NCBI RefSeq assembly: GCF_003945385.1
Contig: NZ_AP018920.1
Location: 5,890,001 to 5,954,000, forward strand
Origin: Pseudonocardia autotrophica
GTDB taxonomy: Bacteria; Actinomycetota; Actinomycetes; Mycobacteriales; Pseudonocardiaceae
DNA: 64,000 nt
Reading direction: 5' to 3'
Shown here: piece by piece, positions 39,679-48,801 of the stretch
Position numbering within the stretch: the first letter of the stretch is position 1
Layout of the letters: every line of letters begins with the position of its first letter
Translations under genes and position numbers: made by a program
Notes under the pieces: model-generated
Told to the model about the DNA's origin: nothing
What the model saw: only the letters and a program-made list of their open reading frames with translations
The model's database searches: none

Positions 39679-40641
39679 GTGATCGCTCGCACCACCGTGC
39701 TCCGACGCACCTGCGGCTTGGCCCTGTCGCTCGCCGCCCTGATCGTCACGGCGGCCTGCGGGCCCCCGCCCTCCCCGAACTGGCTCGCGGCGGCCGCCGA
39801 TCTCTCCGACCAGACCTACGTCGTCGGCTCGAAGGACTTCGACGAACAGGTGGTCCTCTGCCAGATCACCGTCAGCGCGCTGCAGGAGGCCGGCGCATCG
39901 GTCACCGACCGGTGCGATCTCGGCAGTACCGACCAGACCCGCCGGGCCCTGCTGGACGGCGACATCTCGATGTACTGGGAGTACACCGGCACCGCATGGG
40001 CATCGTTCATGCGCGAACCGGAGCAGATCCCGGATGCCGATGTCCTCGGCCGGGTACGGCAGCGCGATCTGGACGACAACGACATCGTCTGGCTCCGGCC
40101 GGCGGCCTTCGACAACACCTACGTCATCGCCATCGCCGGTGCGCCCGCCGCCGCGCTGCAGCTGAACTCGATCAGCGACATGTTCGCCTACCTGCGGTCC
40201 GACCAGCCCGGGACGATCTGTGTCGAACCCGAGTACCGGTCGAGCGAGGGTGGTCTGCGCGGCCTGCAGCGCCACTACGAGGCGGAGATTCCGCCGAACC
40301 GGGTCCAGGTCATCGAGGAGAGCCTGATCTACCAGTCCACCGCCGACCAGGTCTGCCTGTTCGGCCAGGTCTACAGCACCGATGGGCGGATGCTCCAGTT
40401 CGGTCTGAAAGTGCTCCAGGACGACCGCAACTACCACGTCGCGCACACCCCGGTACCGAACCTGCGGCAGGACGTCTACGAGCGCGCCCCGGAGGTGGCC
40501 CAGGTGCTCGATCCGCTCGCCGCGGCACTCGACCACCTGACCATCCTGGAGCTGAACAGCCAGGTCTCCGCCGGGCACGAGTCACCGCGCAAGGTGGCCC
40601 GGAGGTGGCTCGCCGGCCGCGGTTTCATCAGCGGGGCCTGA
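39679..40641 (+). CDS. Orphan glycine-betaine/osmoprotectant-type ABC substrate-binding lipoprotein
   Basis: 320 residues from a GTG with GGAAG six bases upstream. The signal peptide ends in a lipobox (LIVTAAC), so the mature protein should be a surface lipoprotein. It belongs to the OpuAC/OpuBC/ProX group: YVVGSKDFDEQVVLCQI, QTRRALLDGDISMYWEYTGTAW, and a C-terminal part with LDPLAAALDHLTILELN. In-frame starts at 39613 and 39628 would give an unusually long signal region of more than 40 residues. No permease or ATPase gene for such a system is nearby, so it either serves a distant transporter or has another role. It does not resemble ferric-siderophore-binding proteins. Confidence 0.85.
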   Translation: MIARTTVLRRTCGLALSLAALIVTAACGPPPSPNWLAAAADLSDQTYVVGSKDFDEQVVLCQITVSALQEAGASVTDRCDLGSTDQTRRALLDGDISMYWEYTGTAWASFMREPEQIPDADVLGRVRQRDLDDNDIVWLRPAAFDNTYVIAIAGAPAAALQLNSISDMFAYLRSDQPGTICVEPEYRSSEGGLRGLQRHYEAEIPPNRVQVIEESLIYQSTADQVCLFGQVYSTDGRMLQFGLKVLQDDRNYHVAHTPVPNLRQDVYERAPEVAQVLDPLAAALDHLTILELNSQVSAGHESPRKVARRWLAGRGFISGA

Positions 40642-40770
40642 GTCCGGCGGAGCCACGCGCCGGGAGTCCGTCGCCGTCCGGGCCCCGCGCCCTGAACGAC
40701 GAACGCCGCCCGCGCGGGGACGCCGCGGCCGGAGCCACGGGGTCCACGCACGAGCGGCGAGGGCCGTCGG

Positions 40771-41559
40771 TCACCGCTCGAGGGAGTCCGACGGGTCGTC
40801 GACGTCGATCTGCTCCTTGCGGACGGTGCCCGAGACCTGCTCCTCCTCGGTCACGGTGCGGGTCCCGAGCCGGACCTTCTCGACGGCCTCGGTGGTCTTG
40901 TCCACCACCGGACGCTCGCGGTGCAGGGTGATCTCCTGCTCCTCCTCGCCGATCACGCCGGGGCGTGCCGATCCGGCGGTGCCGTCGTCGGTGATCGGCT
41001 CCCGCTCGAGCCGGACCTCCTCGTGGCTGACCGGCACGGTCACCGTCTGGTCCTCGGTGACGACGTACTTGCGCAGCGCCACCCGCCCGGTCTCCTCGGC
41101 CTCGGTGCCGACCCGCAGCCGCTCCTCGTGCCGGACCATCGCGTCGTCACCGGACGTCCCGCCGGAGCGCTCGCGACCGGCCTCGGCGGTGTCGGTCGCG
41201 GCGTGCCGTCCGTCGCCGGCCCCACCGGTGACGCCGGTGGCGCCCGCCGCGGTGCCGTAGTGGCGGTACAGCTCGTCCTCCTCGGACCCGGTGAGCCGCT
41301 CGTCGGACCGGCCGACGTGCGGGCAGTCCTTCACCTGCTGCTTCTCCACCGGCAGCTCGACGGCGGAGTCCTTCAGGTCCGCGTTCTGCAGCGGGACGAA
41401 GCTCTCCTTGGTGCCGAACAGACCGGTGTTGACCGTCGCCCAGGTCGGCGTGCCGTTCTGCTCGTCCAGGTAGACCTGGCCGATCTTGCCGACCTTCTCG
41501 CCGTGCGAGTCGACCGCCTGGCGCCCGATCAGGTCCCGCGTCATGTCCTTCGTGATCAT
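40771..41559 (-). CDS. PRC-barrel and DUF2382 (YsnF-like) protein
   Basis: 262 residues. An N-terminal PRC-barrel domain (about 1-95) has LIGRQAVDSHGEKVGKIG and PTWATVNTGLFG. A Gly/Ala/Thr-rich linker follows, then a DUF2382 domain (about 140-255) with charged repeats such as RHEERLRVGTEAEETGRV, TVPVSHEEVRLEREPI and EITLHRERPVVDK. Proteins of this composition are common stress-induced proteins in actinobacteria; the biochemical function is not known. ATG at 41559 has GGAGG eight bases upstream; the frame extends 12 codons further without support. The gene stands alone, divergent from the DUF2156 gene. Confidence 0.9.
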   Translation of the reverse strand: MITKDMTRDLIGRQAVDSHGEKVGKIGQVYLDEQNGTPTWATVNTGLFGTKESFVPLQNADLKDSAVELPVEKQQVKDCPHVGRSDERLTGSEEDELYRHYGTAAGATGVTGGAGDGRHAATDTAEAGRERSGGTSGDDAMVRHEERLRVGTEAEETGRVALRKYVVTEDQTVTVPVSHEEVRLEREPITDDGTAGSARPGVIGEEEQEITLHRERPVVDKTTEAVEKVRLGTRTVTEEEQVSGTVRKEQIDVDDPSDSLER

Positions 41560-41977
41560 CCTGTTCGCCTCCGTGAGTCGATCGATGTCGTGCACATCCG
41601 GACACCCCAGGGATCGACGGCACGGGGCCGGTCCATGCGTCGACCGGCCGGCTGCCCGTCGGACGAGTGGCTCCCCTCATCCCGTCGGACCAGTGGAAAG
41701 CCTTGCGCGACAACCCAGGGTCGTCTCGGCAACCGCTGCGGGCGACTCCGTACGAGATGTTTGGGAGTTCATTCCCGGGGCCCGTCGCCCGGCGGGCTCG
41801 GCCCGTTCGCCCGGCACGTCCGGTTCGCCCGATCCGTTGGACCTGATCGCCCCGACCGGCGACGCGGGCCGGGTGGGGCGCGCCGGGCGGGCCCGCGCCG
41901 CTAGCGTCCGGCAGGATCTCCGTCCGCCGCCCGGTTCCCGTCCGGGACGGGCGGAGCCGGATCGACAGGAGGAACGC
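41560..41977. other. Divergent intergenic region with a 16-bp direct repeat
   Basis: This 418-bp stretch separates the PRC-barrel/DUF2382 gene from the DUF2156 gene and has no convincing gene. It contains an imperfect 16-bp direct repeat, CCCGTCGGACxAGTGG at 41655-41670 and 41681-41696 (15 of 16 identical, 26 bp apart). I found no clear stress-sigma promoter by eye. Confidence 0.6.
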
Positions 41978-43762
41978 GTGGCGGCCGACACCGCCGGGGA
42001 CGAACACCGGGGCCCCGTCCGCGCCGAGAACCCGCGCCCGGATCCGGAGGCGCGACGACGACGGTTGTCCGAGGCGGCTGTGGTCCGTGCCGTGGTGTGG
42101 GCGGCCCGGATCGTCGGCCTGCTGACCGTGGCGACCGCCGTGCTGCCCGCACCGCGCCGGCTGCTGGGCAGCGAGCTGCGCAGCTCGCTCGGACTCCCGC
42201 CGGGGGTGGGGCTCGCCGCACTGATCGTGACGACGGTGGCCGGGGTCGGGCTGCTGCTGCTCGCCGCCGGGCTGCGGCGGCGCAAGAAACGCGCCTGGTG
42301 GGTCGCGACCGGGACGACCGCCGTCCTGCTCGTGGTCAACGCGCTGCACGTCATCGACCAGCGGCACGGTCTCACCCCCGCCGTGCTGGTCGGCGCGCTG
42401 CTGGTGGCGCTGCTGGCGACCCGCCGGTACTTCGTGGCCCGCCAGGATCCCGGCGGGCTCGGCCGGGCGGTACGCACGCTGGTCCAGTTCGGGCTGGCCG
42501 GCTTCCTGATCGTCTGGGTGCTGCTCGCACTCAACCCCCGGCGGTTGACCGGCGACCCGTCGCTCGCCACGCAGGCCGTACACGCCGGGCTGTCGCTGAT
42601 CGGCGTCACCGGGCCGGTGTCGTTCGCCCCGCAGGCGCTCTGGCTCGACGACCTCACCTCCGCGGCCGGGCTGACCTTCGGGCTGGTCGCCCTGCTCACC
42701 GCCGGGTACCACCTGCTGCGCTCCCCCGAGCCGCGACCGTCGCTGCTGCCCGACGACGAGGAGCGGCTGCGCACGCTGCTGCGTCAGCGCGACGGCGACT
42801 CGCTCGGCTACTTCGCGCTGCGCCGCGACAAGGCCGCCGTGTTCGCCCACGGTGGCAAGTCGGCCGTGTCGTACCGGGTGCTGGCCGGGGTCGCGCTGGC
42901 GTCCGGCGATCCGGTCGGTGACGTCGGCGCCTGGCCCGGCGCGATCGAGGCGTTCCTGCAGGAATGCACCCGCTACGGCTGGTCGCCCGCGGTGCTCGGC
43001 TGCTCCGAACGCGGCGCGACCGCGTGGGCGAAGGCCGGGCTGGACGCGCTGGAGCTCGGCGACGAGGCGGTGCTCGACGCGACCACGTTCACCCTCGACG
43101 GACGGCCGATGCGCGGCGTGCGGCAGACCGTGAAGCGGATGCAGCGGCTCGAGCACACCGCGGTCGTGCAGCGGTTGAGCGAGTACGACGACGACGAGCG
43201 CACCCGGATCACCGAGCGCGCCCTGCGCTGGCGCGGCGACGAGCACGAACGCGGGTTCTCGATGGCGTCGTCGCGGATCGCGGACCCCTCCGACCCGGAC
43301 GCGGTGATCGTCACCGTGTTCCGCGGCGACGAGCCCAGCGGGATGCTGCAGCTCGTCCCCTGGGGCCCGGACGGGCTGTCGCTGGACCTGATGGTCCGCG
43401 ACACCGACGCCGACAACGGGATCAACGAGCTGATGATCGCCGAGCTCATGGCGGCGGCGCCGAAGCTGGGCGTCCGGCGGGTGTCGCTGAACTTCGCGGT
43501 GTTCCGCTCAGCGCTCGAACGCGGCGAGCGGATCGGGGCCGGGCCGGTCGCCCGGATGTGGGCCCGGCTGCTGCGGCTGGCCTCGCGCTGGTGGCAGATC
43601 GACTCGCTGTACCGCTTCAACGCCAAGTTCCGGCCCGACTGGTACCCGCGCTACGTGCTGTTCCCGGCCGTCCGCGACCTGCCGCGGATCCTGCTCGTCG
43701 CGCTGGAGGCGGAGGGCTTCGGCGGGCGGCCCCCGGCGGTGTTGCGGTTGCTGCGCCGCTGA
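41978..43762 (+). CDS. Membrane DUF2156 protein, MprF/LysX-like aminoacyl-phosphatidylglycerol synthase
   Basis: 594 residues. The N-terminal part (about 20-250) has six or seven membrane segments. The C-terminal part (about 270-594) is a DUF2156 domain of the MprF/LysX type, with GDSLGYFALRRDKAAVF, AVSYRVLAGVALASGDPVGD, GARP-like Arg/Glu-rich helices and a final WYPRYVLFP. This domain transfers an amino acid from aminoacyl-tRNA to phosphatidylglycerol, giving cationic lipids that resist antimicrobial peptides. Unlike mycobacterial LysX there is no fused lysyl-tRNA synthetase. GTG at 41978 follows AGGAGGAAC; the frame extends upstream but that part is not protein-like. The substrate amino acid cannot be read from sequence. 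Confidence 0.87.
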   Translation: MAADTAGDEHRGPVRAENPRPDPEARRRRLSEAAVVRAVVWAARIVGLLTVATAVLPAPRRLLGSELRSSLGLPPGVGLAALIVTTVAGVGLLLLAAGLRRRKKRAWWVATGTTAVLLVVNALHVIDQRHGLTPAVLVGALLVALLATRRYFVARQDPGGLGRAVRTLVQFGLAGFLIVWVLLALNPRRLTGDPSLATQAVHAGLSLIGVTGPVSFAPQALWLDDLTSAAGLTFGLVALLTAGYHLLRSPEPRPSLLPDDEERLRTLLRQRDGDSLGYFALRRDKAAVFAHGGKSAVSYRVLAGVALASGDPVGDVGAWPGAIEAFLQECTRYGWSPAVLGCSERGATAWAKAGLDALELGDEAVLDATTFTLDGRPMRGVRQTVKRMQRLEHTAVVQRLSEYDDDERTRITERALRWRGDEHERGFSMASSRIADPSDPDAVIVTVFRGDEPSGMLQLVPWGPDGLSLDLMVRDTDADNGINELMIAELMAAAPKLGVRRVSLNFAVFRSALERGERIGAGPVARMWARLLRLASRWWQIDSLYRFNAKFRPDWYPRYVLFPAVRDLPRILLVALEAEGFGGRPPAVLRLLRR

Positions 43763-43808
43763 GCGGGCTCCGGGCGGCGCGCGGGAGCGGGCGAGGGACA
43801 ATGCCGAT

Positions 43809-45854
43809 GTGGACTTCCGTTCCGTGTACCGCCAGCACTTCCTGCGGGCCGCCGCGGCGACACTGCACACCACGATGGCGCAGCCCGCCGCGAACGCCGC
43901 CGCCGTGCTGGAGGTGGCCCGCTCCTGCCACGACGACGGCGTCGGGCTGGTGGTGTTCCCCGAGCTGACGATGTCCGGCTACTCGATCGAGGACGTCCTG
44001 CTCCAGGACACCCTGCTCGAGGCGGTCGAGCGGGAGCTGGTCGCGCTCGCCGCGGCGACCGCCGAGCTGCTGCCGGTGCTCGTCGTCGGGGCACCGCTGC
44101 GCCACCGGCACCGGATCTACAACACCGCGGTCGTCATCCACCGCGGCCGGATCCTGGGCGTCGCCCCGAAGTCCTATCTGCCGACCTACCGGGAGTTCTA
44201 CGAGCGCCGCCAGACCGCGCCCGGCGACGACGTGCGCGGTGCCACGATCCGGATCGGCGACACCGATCACCCGTTCGGCACCGATCTGCTGTTCGCGGCG
44301 CAGGACCTGCCCGGCTTCGTGCTGCACGCCGAGATCTGCGAGGACTTCTGGGTGCCGATCCCGCCGTCGGCCGAGGCCGCGCTGGCCGGGGCGACGGTGC
44401 TGGCGAACCTGTCCGGTTCACCGATCACCGTCGGCCGCGCCGACGAGCGCCGCCTGCTGTGTCGCTCCGCGTCCGCCCGCTGCACCGCCGGGTACGTCTA
44501 CGCCGCGGCTGGCGAGGGCGAGTCGACCACCGACGTCGCGTGGGACGGCCAGACCATGATCTACGAGAACGGCGCGCCGCTCGCCGAGTCCGGCCGGTTC
44601 CCGCAGGGCGCGCAGCACTCGGTGGCCGACATCGACCTGGACCTGATCGCCGCCGAGCGGCGCAGGCAGGGCACCTTCGACGACAACCGGCGCACGCACG
44701 CCGACCGCACCGGCGCCTTCCGCACGGTGGAGTTCCGGCTCGATCCGCCCGGTCACGACATCGGCCTGCGGCGCACCGTGGAGCGTTTCCCGTTCGTGCC
44801 CGCCGATCCGGAGCGGCTGGAGCAGGACTGCTTCGAGGCCTACTCGATCCAGGTCGCCGGGCTGGAGCAGCGGCTGCGCGCGATCGGGCAGCCGAAGGTG
44901 GTCATCGGGGTGTCCGGCGGGCTGGACTCCACGCACGCGCTGATCGTCGCGGCCCGGGCGATGGACCGGATGGGCCGCCCGCGCACGGACATCCTGGCGT
45001 TCACGATGCCCGGGTTCGCCACCTCCGACCACACCCGGAACAACGCCGTGGCGCTGTCGGAGGCGCTCGGGGTCACCTTCGCCACGATCGACATCACGCC
45101 GACCGCCCGGACCATGCTCGGCGAGATCGGGCATCCGTTCGGCCGCGGCGAGCCGGTGTACGACGTGACGTTCGAGAACGTCCAGGCCGGACTGCGCACC
45201 GACTACCTGTTCCGGCTGGCCAACCAGCGCGGCGGGATCGTGCTCGGCACCGGCGACCTGTCCGAGCTGGCGCTGGGCTGGTCCACCTACGGCGTCGGCG
45301 ACCAGATGTCGCACTACAACGTCAACGGCGGCGTGCCGAAGACGCTGATGCAGCACCTGATCCGCTGGGTGATCTCCTCGGCGCAGTTCGACGAGCGCGT
45401 GTCCGAGGTGCTCCGGTCCGTGCTCGACACCGAGATCACCCCGGAACTGGTCCCGTCCGACGGTGACCGGGCGGTGCAGTCCAGCCAGGCGACGGTCGGT
45501 CCGTACGCGCTGCAGGACTTCACGCTCTGGTACACGCTGCGGCACGGGTTCCGGCCGTCCCGGATCGCGTTCCTGGCCGGGCACGCCTGGTCCGACGCGG
45601 CCGCCGGGCAGTGGCCGCCGGGATTCCCCGACGACGAGCGCCCGGCCTACTCGCCCGCCGAGATCCGCCGCTGGCTGCAGGTCTTCGCGCAGCGCTTCTT
45701 CGCCTTCTCCCAGTTCAAGCGGTCCGCCCTGCCCAACGGCCCGAAGGTCTCCTCGGGCGGCGCGCTCTCTCCGCGCGGGGACTGGCGTGCACCGTCGGAC
45801 ATGTCGGCCGCGCTCTGGCTCGACGAGATCGCCCGCGAGGTCCCGGACAACTGA
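43809..45854 (+). CDS. nadE: Glutamine-dependent NAD(+) synthetase
   Basis: 681 residues catalysing the last step of NAD synthesis, amidation of nicotinic acid adenine dinucleotide using glutamine. The N-terminal nitrilase-type glutaminase has Glu52 ([12 protein letters not shown]), the Lys in [16 protein letters not shown] and Cys176 (EICEDFW). The C-terminal synthetase has the P-loop [13 protein letters not shown] and [17 protein letters not shown]. The sequence follows Mycobacterium tuberculosis NadE closely from start to end, which supports the GTG start. A GACAAT six bases before the GTG could be the -10 of a leaderless transcript. The gene is 46 bp after the DUF2156 gene. Confidence 0.97.
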   Translation: MDFRSVYRQHFLRAAAATLHTTMAQPAANAAAVLEVARSCHDDGVGLVVFPELTMSGYSIEDVLLQDTLLEAVERELVALAAATAELLPVLVVGAPLRHRHRIYNTAVVIHRGRILGVAPKSYLPTYREFYERRQTAPGDDVRGATIRIGDTDHPFGTDLLFAAQDLPGFVLHAEICEDFWVPIPPSAEAALAGATVLANLSGSPITVGRADERRLLCRSASARCTAGYVYAAAGEGESTTDVAWDGQTMIYENGAPLAESGRFPQGAQHSVADIDLDLIAAERRRQGTFDDNRRTHADRTGAFRTVEFRLDPPGHDIGLRRTVERFPFVPADPERLEQDCFEAYSIQVAGLEQRLRAIGQPKVVIGVSGGLDSTHALIVAARAMDRMGRPRTDILAFTMPGFATSDHTRNNAVALSEALGVTFATIDITPTARTMLGEIGHPFGRGEPVYDVTFENVQAGLRTDYLFRLANQRGGIVLGTGDLSELALGWSTYGVGDQMSHYNVNGGVPKTLMQHLIRWVISSAQFDERVSEVLRSVLDTEITPELVPSDGDRAVQSSQATVGPYALQDFTLWYTLRHGFRPSRIAFLAGHAWSDAAAGQWPPGFPDDERPAYSPAEIRRWLQVFAQRFFAFSQFKRSALPNGPKVSSGGALSPRGDWRAPSDMSAALWLDEIAREVPDN

Positions 45855-46170
45855 CCGGGTGATCCGTTTCTCGCGCCGGGCGCAGCAACGGTGCGTGTCG
45901 TCGTACCTGGCGAACCGGTTGCCGATCCGACGGCCGGTTCGGCGGGCGGCTCCCGGTCCGGCATGCCTTCCGGCGGGGGCGTGCCGATCACCCGGCGGCC
46001 GCGGGGAGCGGGCCCGGCGGATCACCGGCCCCGCTCCCGAACAGCGGAAACACTCCGTCCACACCGGAGCGTCCGGGGCATCTCCGCAGGCCGCGGAGGT
46101 TTCCCTGCCCCTGGGCCAGGCGGGTGATCCGCACTACTACTGTCGCCCGCAATCGACCTGGAGGTGAGTC
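45855..46170. other. Intergenic region between nadE and the small Cys protein gene
   Basis: 316 bp with no gene that I can support. It holds the hairpin listed at 46004-46038 and, near its right end, TACTGT (46138-46143), a possible -10 element for the next gene. Confidence 0.6.
46004..46038. terminator. Hairpin downstream of nadE
   Basis: Perfect 9-bp inverted repeat GGGAGCGGG (46004-46012) / CCCGCTCCC (46030-46038) with a 17-base loop, about 150 bp after the nadE stop. There is no T-run, as is common for actinobacterial terminators. Confidence 0.45.
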
Positions 46171-46464
46171 TTGGCGCTCGCGAACATCCTGTCCGAGATG
46201 CCCGATCTGCTCGAGCGGACCCTGAACGAACACACCCCCGACTCCCAGGGTTTCTGCCGGGAGTGCCGGGATGCCGCCGGGGTCAGCGCGACCTGGCCGT
46301 GTGTGACCCGCGAGCTCGCCGAACAGGCCCGCTCGATGAACGGCACCCCGGCGGCCGACACGCCGCCCGCAGGGACCGTCGCCGGGCGCCGCCGGGCGCG
46401 CGATCTCGGCAGCGCACCCGCCGCCCAGCCGGCGCTGACCAACGGCCGGCACCGCTCCCCCTGA
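46171..46464 (+). CDS. Small conserved actinobacterial protein with CxxC...WPC motif
   Basis: 97 residues from a TTG start with GGAGGTGAG just upstream. The first 55 residues look conserved in type: ANILSEMPDLLERTLNEHTP, then FCRECRDAAG, then WPCVTRELAEQARSM. Cysteines at about 28, 31 and 43 could bind a metal ion. The rest is a Pro/Ala/Arg-rich tail. I know of similar unnamed proteins in actinomycetes but no function. It is convergent with the transporter gene on the other strand. Confidence 0.7.
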   Translation: MALANILSEMPDLLERTLNEHTPDSQGFCRECRDAAGVSATWPCVTRELAEQARSMNGTPAADTPPAGTVAGRRRARDLGSAPAAQPALTNGRHRSP

Positions 46465-46483
46465 CCGAGCAGCCGGGGCCGGA

Positions 46484-47773
46484 TCAGGACAGCCGGGCCG
46501 GGGAATCCGGGTGATGCGTCTCCCGGATCAGCAGCACGGCCACCAGTGAGATCAGCGCGACCACGACCATGTAGGCGGCGACCGCCATCGACGTCCCGTA
46601 CGCCTGCTGCAGCGCGGTCGCGATCAGCGGGGCGAACCCGCCGCCCAGCACCGCACCGATGGCATAGCAGAACGACACACCGCTGTAGCGGAACCGGGCC
46701 TCGAACATCTCGGCGAACAGCGCCGCCTGCGGGCCGTAGGACAGCCCCAACCCGATGGTGAGCACCACCACCGCGACGACCATCGCCCCGAACGCGGCCG
46801 TGTCCACCAGCAGGAAGAACGGAATCGGCCAGATCACCAGCAGCACCGATCCGACCAGGTACACCGGGCGCCGCCCCACCGTGTCCGACCAGATCGCGGC
46901 CACCACGATGCTCGCCAGCCAGCTGAACGAACCGATGATCACCACCAGGATCATCGTGTTGCGCCCCACCTCCAGCACCTGGGTGCCGTAGGCGAGCAGG
47001 TAAGCCAGGAAGACGTAGCCGATCGCGTTGTTCGCGATGAAGCTGCCCGAGGCCAGCACCAGCTCCCGCGGCCGGTTCCGGAAGACCTCCAGGATCGGGG
47101 CCCGGCTGCGCGACCGGTTCTCCCGCAGCAGCGCGAAGACCGGGCTCTCCTCGACCCGCAGCCGGATCATCAGCCCGACCACGACCAGCAGGATCGACAG
47201 CAGGAACGGGATCCGCCAGCCCCAGGCGGCGAACTGCTCGGGGGTGGTCACGTTCGACACCACGAGGAACACCAGCTGGGCGAGTATCAGCCCGGCCGGG
47301 ACGCCGATCTGCGGGAACGAGCCGTACCGGCCGCGCTTGCCGGGCGGGGCGTGCTCGACCGACATCAGCGCGGCGCCGCCCCACTCACCACCCGCCGAGA
47401 GCCCCTGCAGCAGTCGCAGCACGACGAGCAGCACCGGTGCGGCCACGCCGATCTGCTCGTAGGTCGGCAGCAGGCCGACGCCGACCGTCGCGAACCCCAT
47501 CAGCAGCAGCGACACCACCAGCATCTTCTTGCGACCGACCCGGTCGCCGAAGTGCCCCCACACGATCCCGCCGAGCGGGCGGGCGACCAGCCCGACCCCG
47601 AGCGTCGCGAACGCGGCCAGGGTGCCCGATGCCGGCGAGAGCGTGGAGAAGAACTGGCTGTTGAACACCAGGGCGGCAGCCGTGGCGTAGATGAAGAAGT
47701 CCGGCCGCACCGTCGTCGTGCGGTCGCTCCGAGCCTTGCACCGAACGTCCGGTCGGCATAGCCTCGGAGACAT
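46484..47773 (-). CDS. MHS-type MFS transporter (metabolite:H+ symporter) with divergent N-terminus
   Basis: 429 residues with about eleven to twelve membrane segments. MHS/ShiA-ProP family features are clear: DFFIYATAAALVFNSQFF, GTLAAFATLGVGLVARPLGG, WGHFGDRVGRKKML, RLLQGLSAGGEWGGA, and ALLVLIRETHHPD-like ending. Members import organic acids or osmolytes with protons; the substrate here is unknown. The usual start of helix 1 (about 20 apolar residues ending EWYDFF) is replaced by a charged stretch, SDRTTTVRPDFF, so helix 1 seems half missing. This could be real divergence or an eroded gene. No better start or frame was found. Confidence 0.85.
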   Translation of the reverse strand: MSPRLCRPDVRCKARSDRTTTVRPDFFIYATAAALVFNSQFFSTLSPASGTLAAFATLGVGLVARPLGGIVWGHFGDRVGRKKMLVVSLLLMGFATVGVGLLPTYEQIGVAAPVLLVVLRLLQGLSAGGEWGGAALMSVEHAPPGKRGRYGSFPQIGVPAGLILAQLVFLVVSNVTTPEQFAAWGWRIPFLLSILLVVVGLMIRLRVEESPVFALLRENRSRSRAPILEVFRNRPRELVLASGSFIANNAIGYVFLAYLLAYGTQVLEVGRNTMILVVIIGSFSWLASIVVAAIWSDTVGRRPVYLVGSVLLVIWPIPFFLLVDTAAFGAMVVAVVVLTIGLGLSYGPQAALFAEMFEARFRYSGVSFCYAIGAVLGGGFAPLIATALQQAYGTSMAVAAYMVVVALISLVAVLLIRETHHPDSPARLS

Positions 47774-47985
47774 ATCCAGACGTCCGGGTGGACGGAAGGG
47801 TTGCGACCACTCGCCGCAGCGGATCGCGCGGTCGTCTCCCCCCGATGCCGGACGCCGGGGCGGAACGGGGGTTTTCGCTAGCGTCCGGAACGGAACACAC
47901 GGTCCGGTTCCCCCGACGGGCAGGGATTCCCCGATCCCACGCTCCCCCGCAGCCCGCCCGGTCCGTGTGCCGGAGGAGAACTGTC

Positions 47986-48801
47986 GTGCCCCGACACCGC
48001 CATCGGCGGGCGGACGAGACCCGGTCCGGGATTCGTCACGTCGCCACCGCGGCTGCCGTCGCCAGCGGAGCCCTCGCCGTCGTCACCCCCGTCGCCGGCC
48101 TGGAGTTCGGTCCGGTGCAGGCGGACCTGCGCCTGGCATCCGAGACCACCGACAGCGCCGACGGCGCCGACGAGCTCGATCTCGACACCGCCTTCGCCGA
48201 CGCCGCGGCCGCCGCCGAGGCGCCACGCACCGAGCCGGTCCTCGGCGCGGACCTCGTCCGCTCCGCGGGCCTGCTCGACGCCACCGCCGACGCCGGCCGT
48301 GCCGCCGGCGAGGAGGCCGAGCGCGTCGCCAGGGACGCCGCCGCGCAGGCCCGCTCGTCCGCGGGCCGCGACCGGCCACAGCCCGGCGAGGGTGCCGGCC
48401 GGGGCGGACCGAGCTCCGCGTCCTGCGACGTCGACACCAGCGGACTCGGACCTGTGAAGAGCTGGGTCGCCGACGCCGCCGAGTTCCTGAGCTGCGCCTA
48501 CGGCCAGCCGGACCTGATCGGCGTCGCCCAGCGCTCCAGCGCCTCCGACCACCCGACCGGTCACGCCCTGGACCTGATGGTCCGGGGCGAGACCGGCGAC
48601 CGGATCGCCGAGTGCGCGCTGGCGAACTCCGACGAGCTGGGCGTGAAGTACGTGATCTGGGAACAGCAGATGAACCACGGTTCGGGCTGGACCGAGATGT
48701 CCGACCGCGGCGGCGACACCGCGAACCACGTCGACCACGTGCACATCTCGTTCGAGAAGAGCCCCGGCTCCGGCGATCCCGACCTGGGGAAGTGCGCCTA
48801 G
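47986..48801 (+). CDS. Secreted LAS-type (M15-like) metallopeptidase-fold protein
   Basis: 271 residues from a GTG preceded by GGAGGAG. A signal peptide (HVATAAAVASGALAVV) is followed by a long Ala/Asp/Glu-rich segment that is probably coiled or disordered, and a C-terminal domain from about residue 150. That domain has SDHPTGHALD (about 186-195), which fits the LAS zinc-peptidase pattern SxHxxGxAxD, and a later DHVHIS (about 248-253) that would supply the third ligand. It resembles the C-terminal domain family of secreted actinobacterial cell-wall proteins (ARB_07466-like). Cell-wall peptide cleavage is possible but unproven. Its stop codon shares the CTAG with that of the convergent PhoX gene. 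Confidence 0.82.
   Translation: MPRHRHRRADETRSGIRHVATAAAVASGALAVVTPVAGLEFGPVQADLRLASETTDSADGADELDLDTAFADAAAAAEAPRTEPVLGADLVRSAGLLDATADAGRAAGEEAERVARDAAAQARSSAGRDRPQPGEGAGRGGPSSASCDVDTSGLGPVKSWVADAAEFLSCAYGQPDLIGVAQRSSASDHPTGHALDLMVRGETGDRIAECALANSDELGVKYVIWEQQMNHGSGWTEMSDRGGDTANHVDHVHISFEKSPGSGDPDLGKCA

Noticed and set aside
39679..40641. Missing ferric-siderophore-binding protein of the FepCDG importer
   Set aside because: The sequence has the betaine/choline-binding family pattern and is divergent from the operon, not FepB/FhuD-like.
40642..40770. Small gene or terminator between the binding lipoprotein and the PRC-barrel gene
   Set aside because: No convincing frame with a ribosome site, and only weak stems that I could not separate from GC background.
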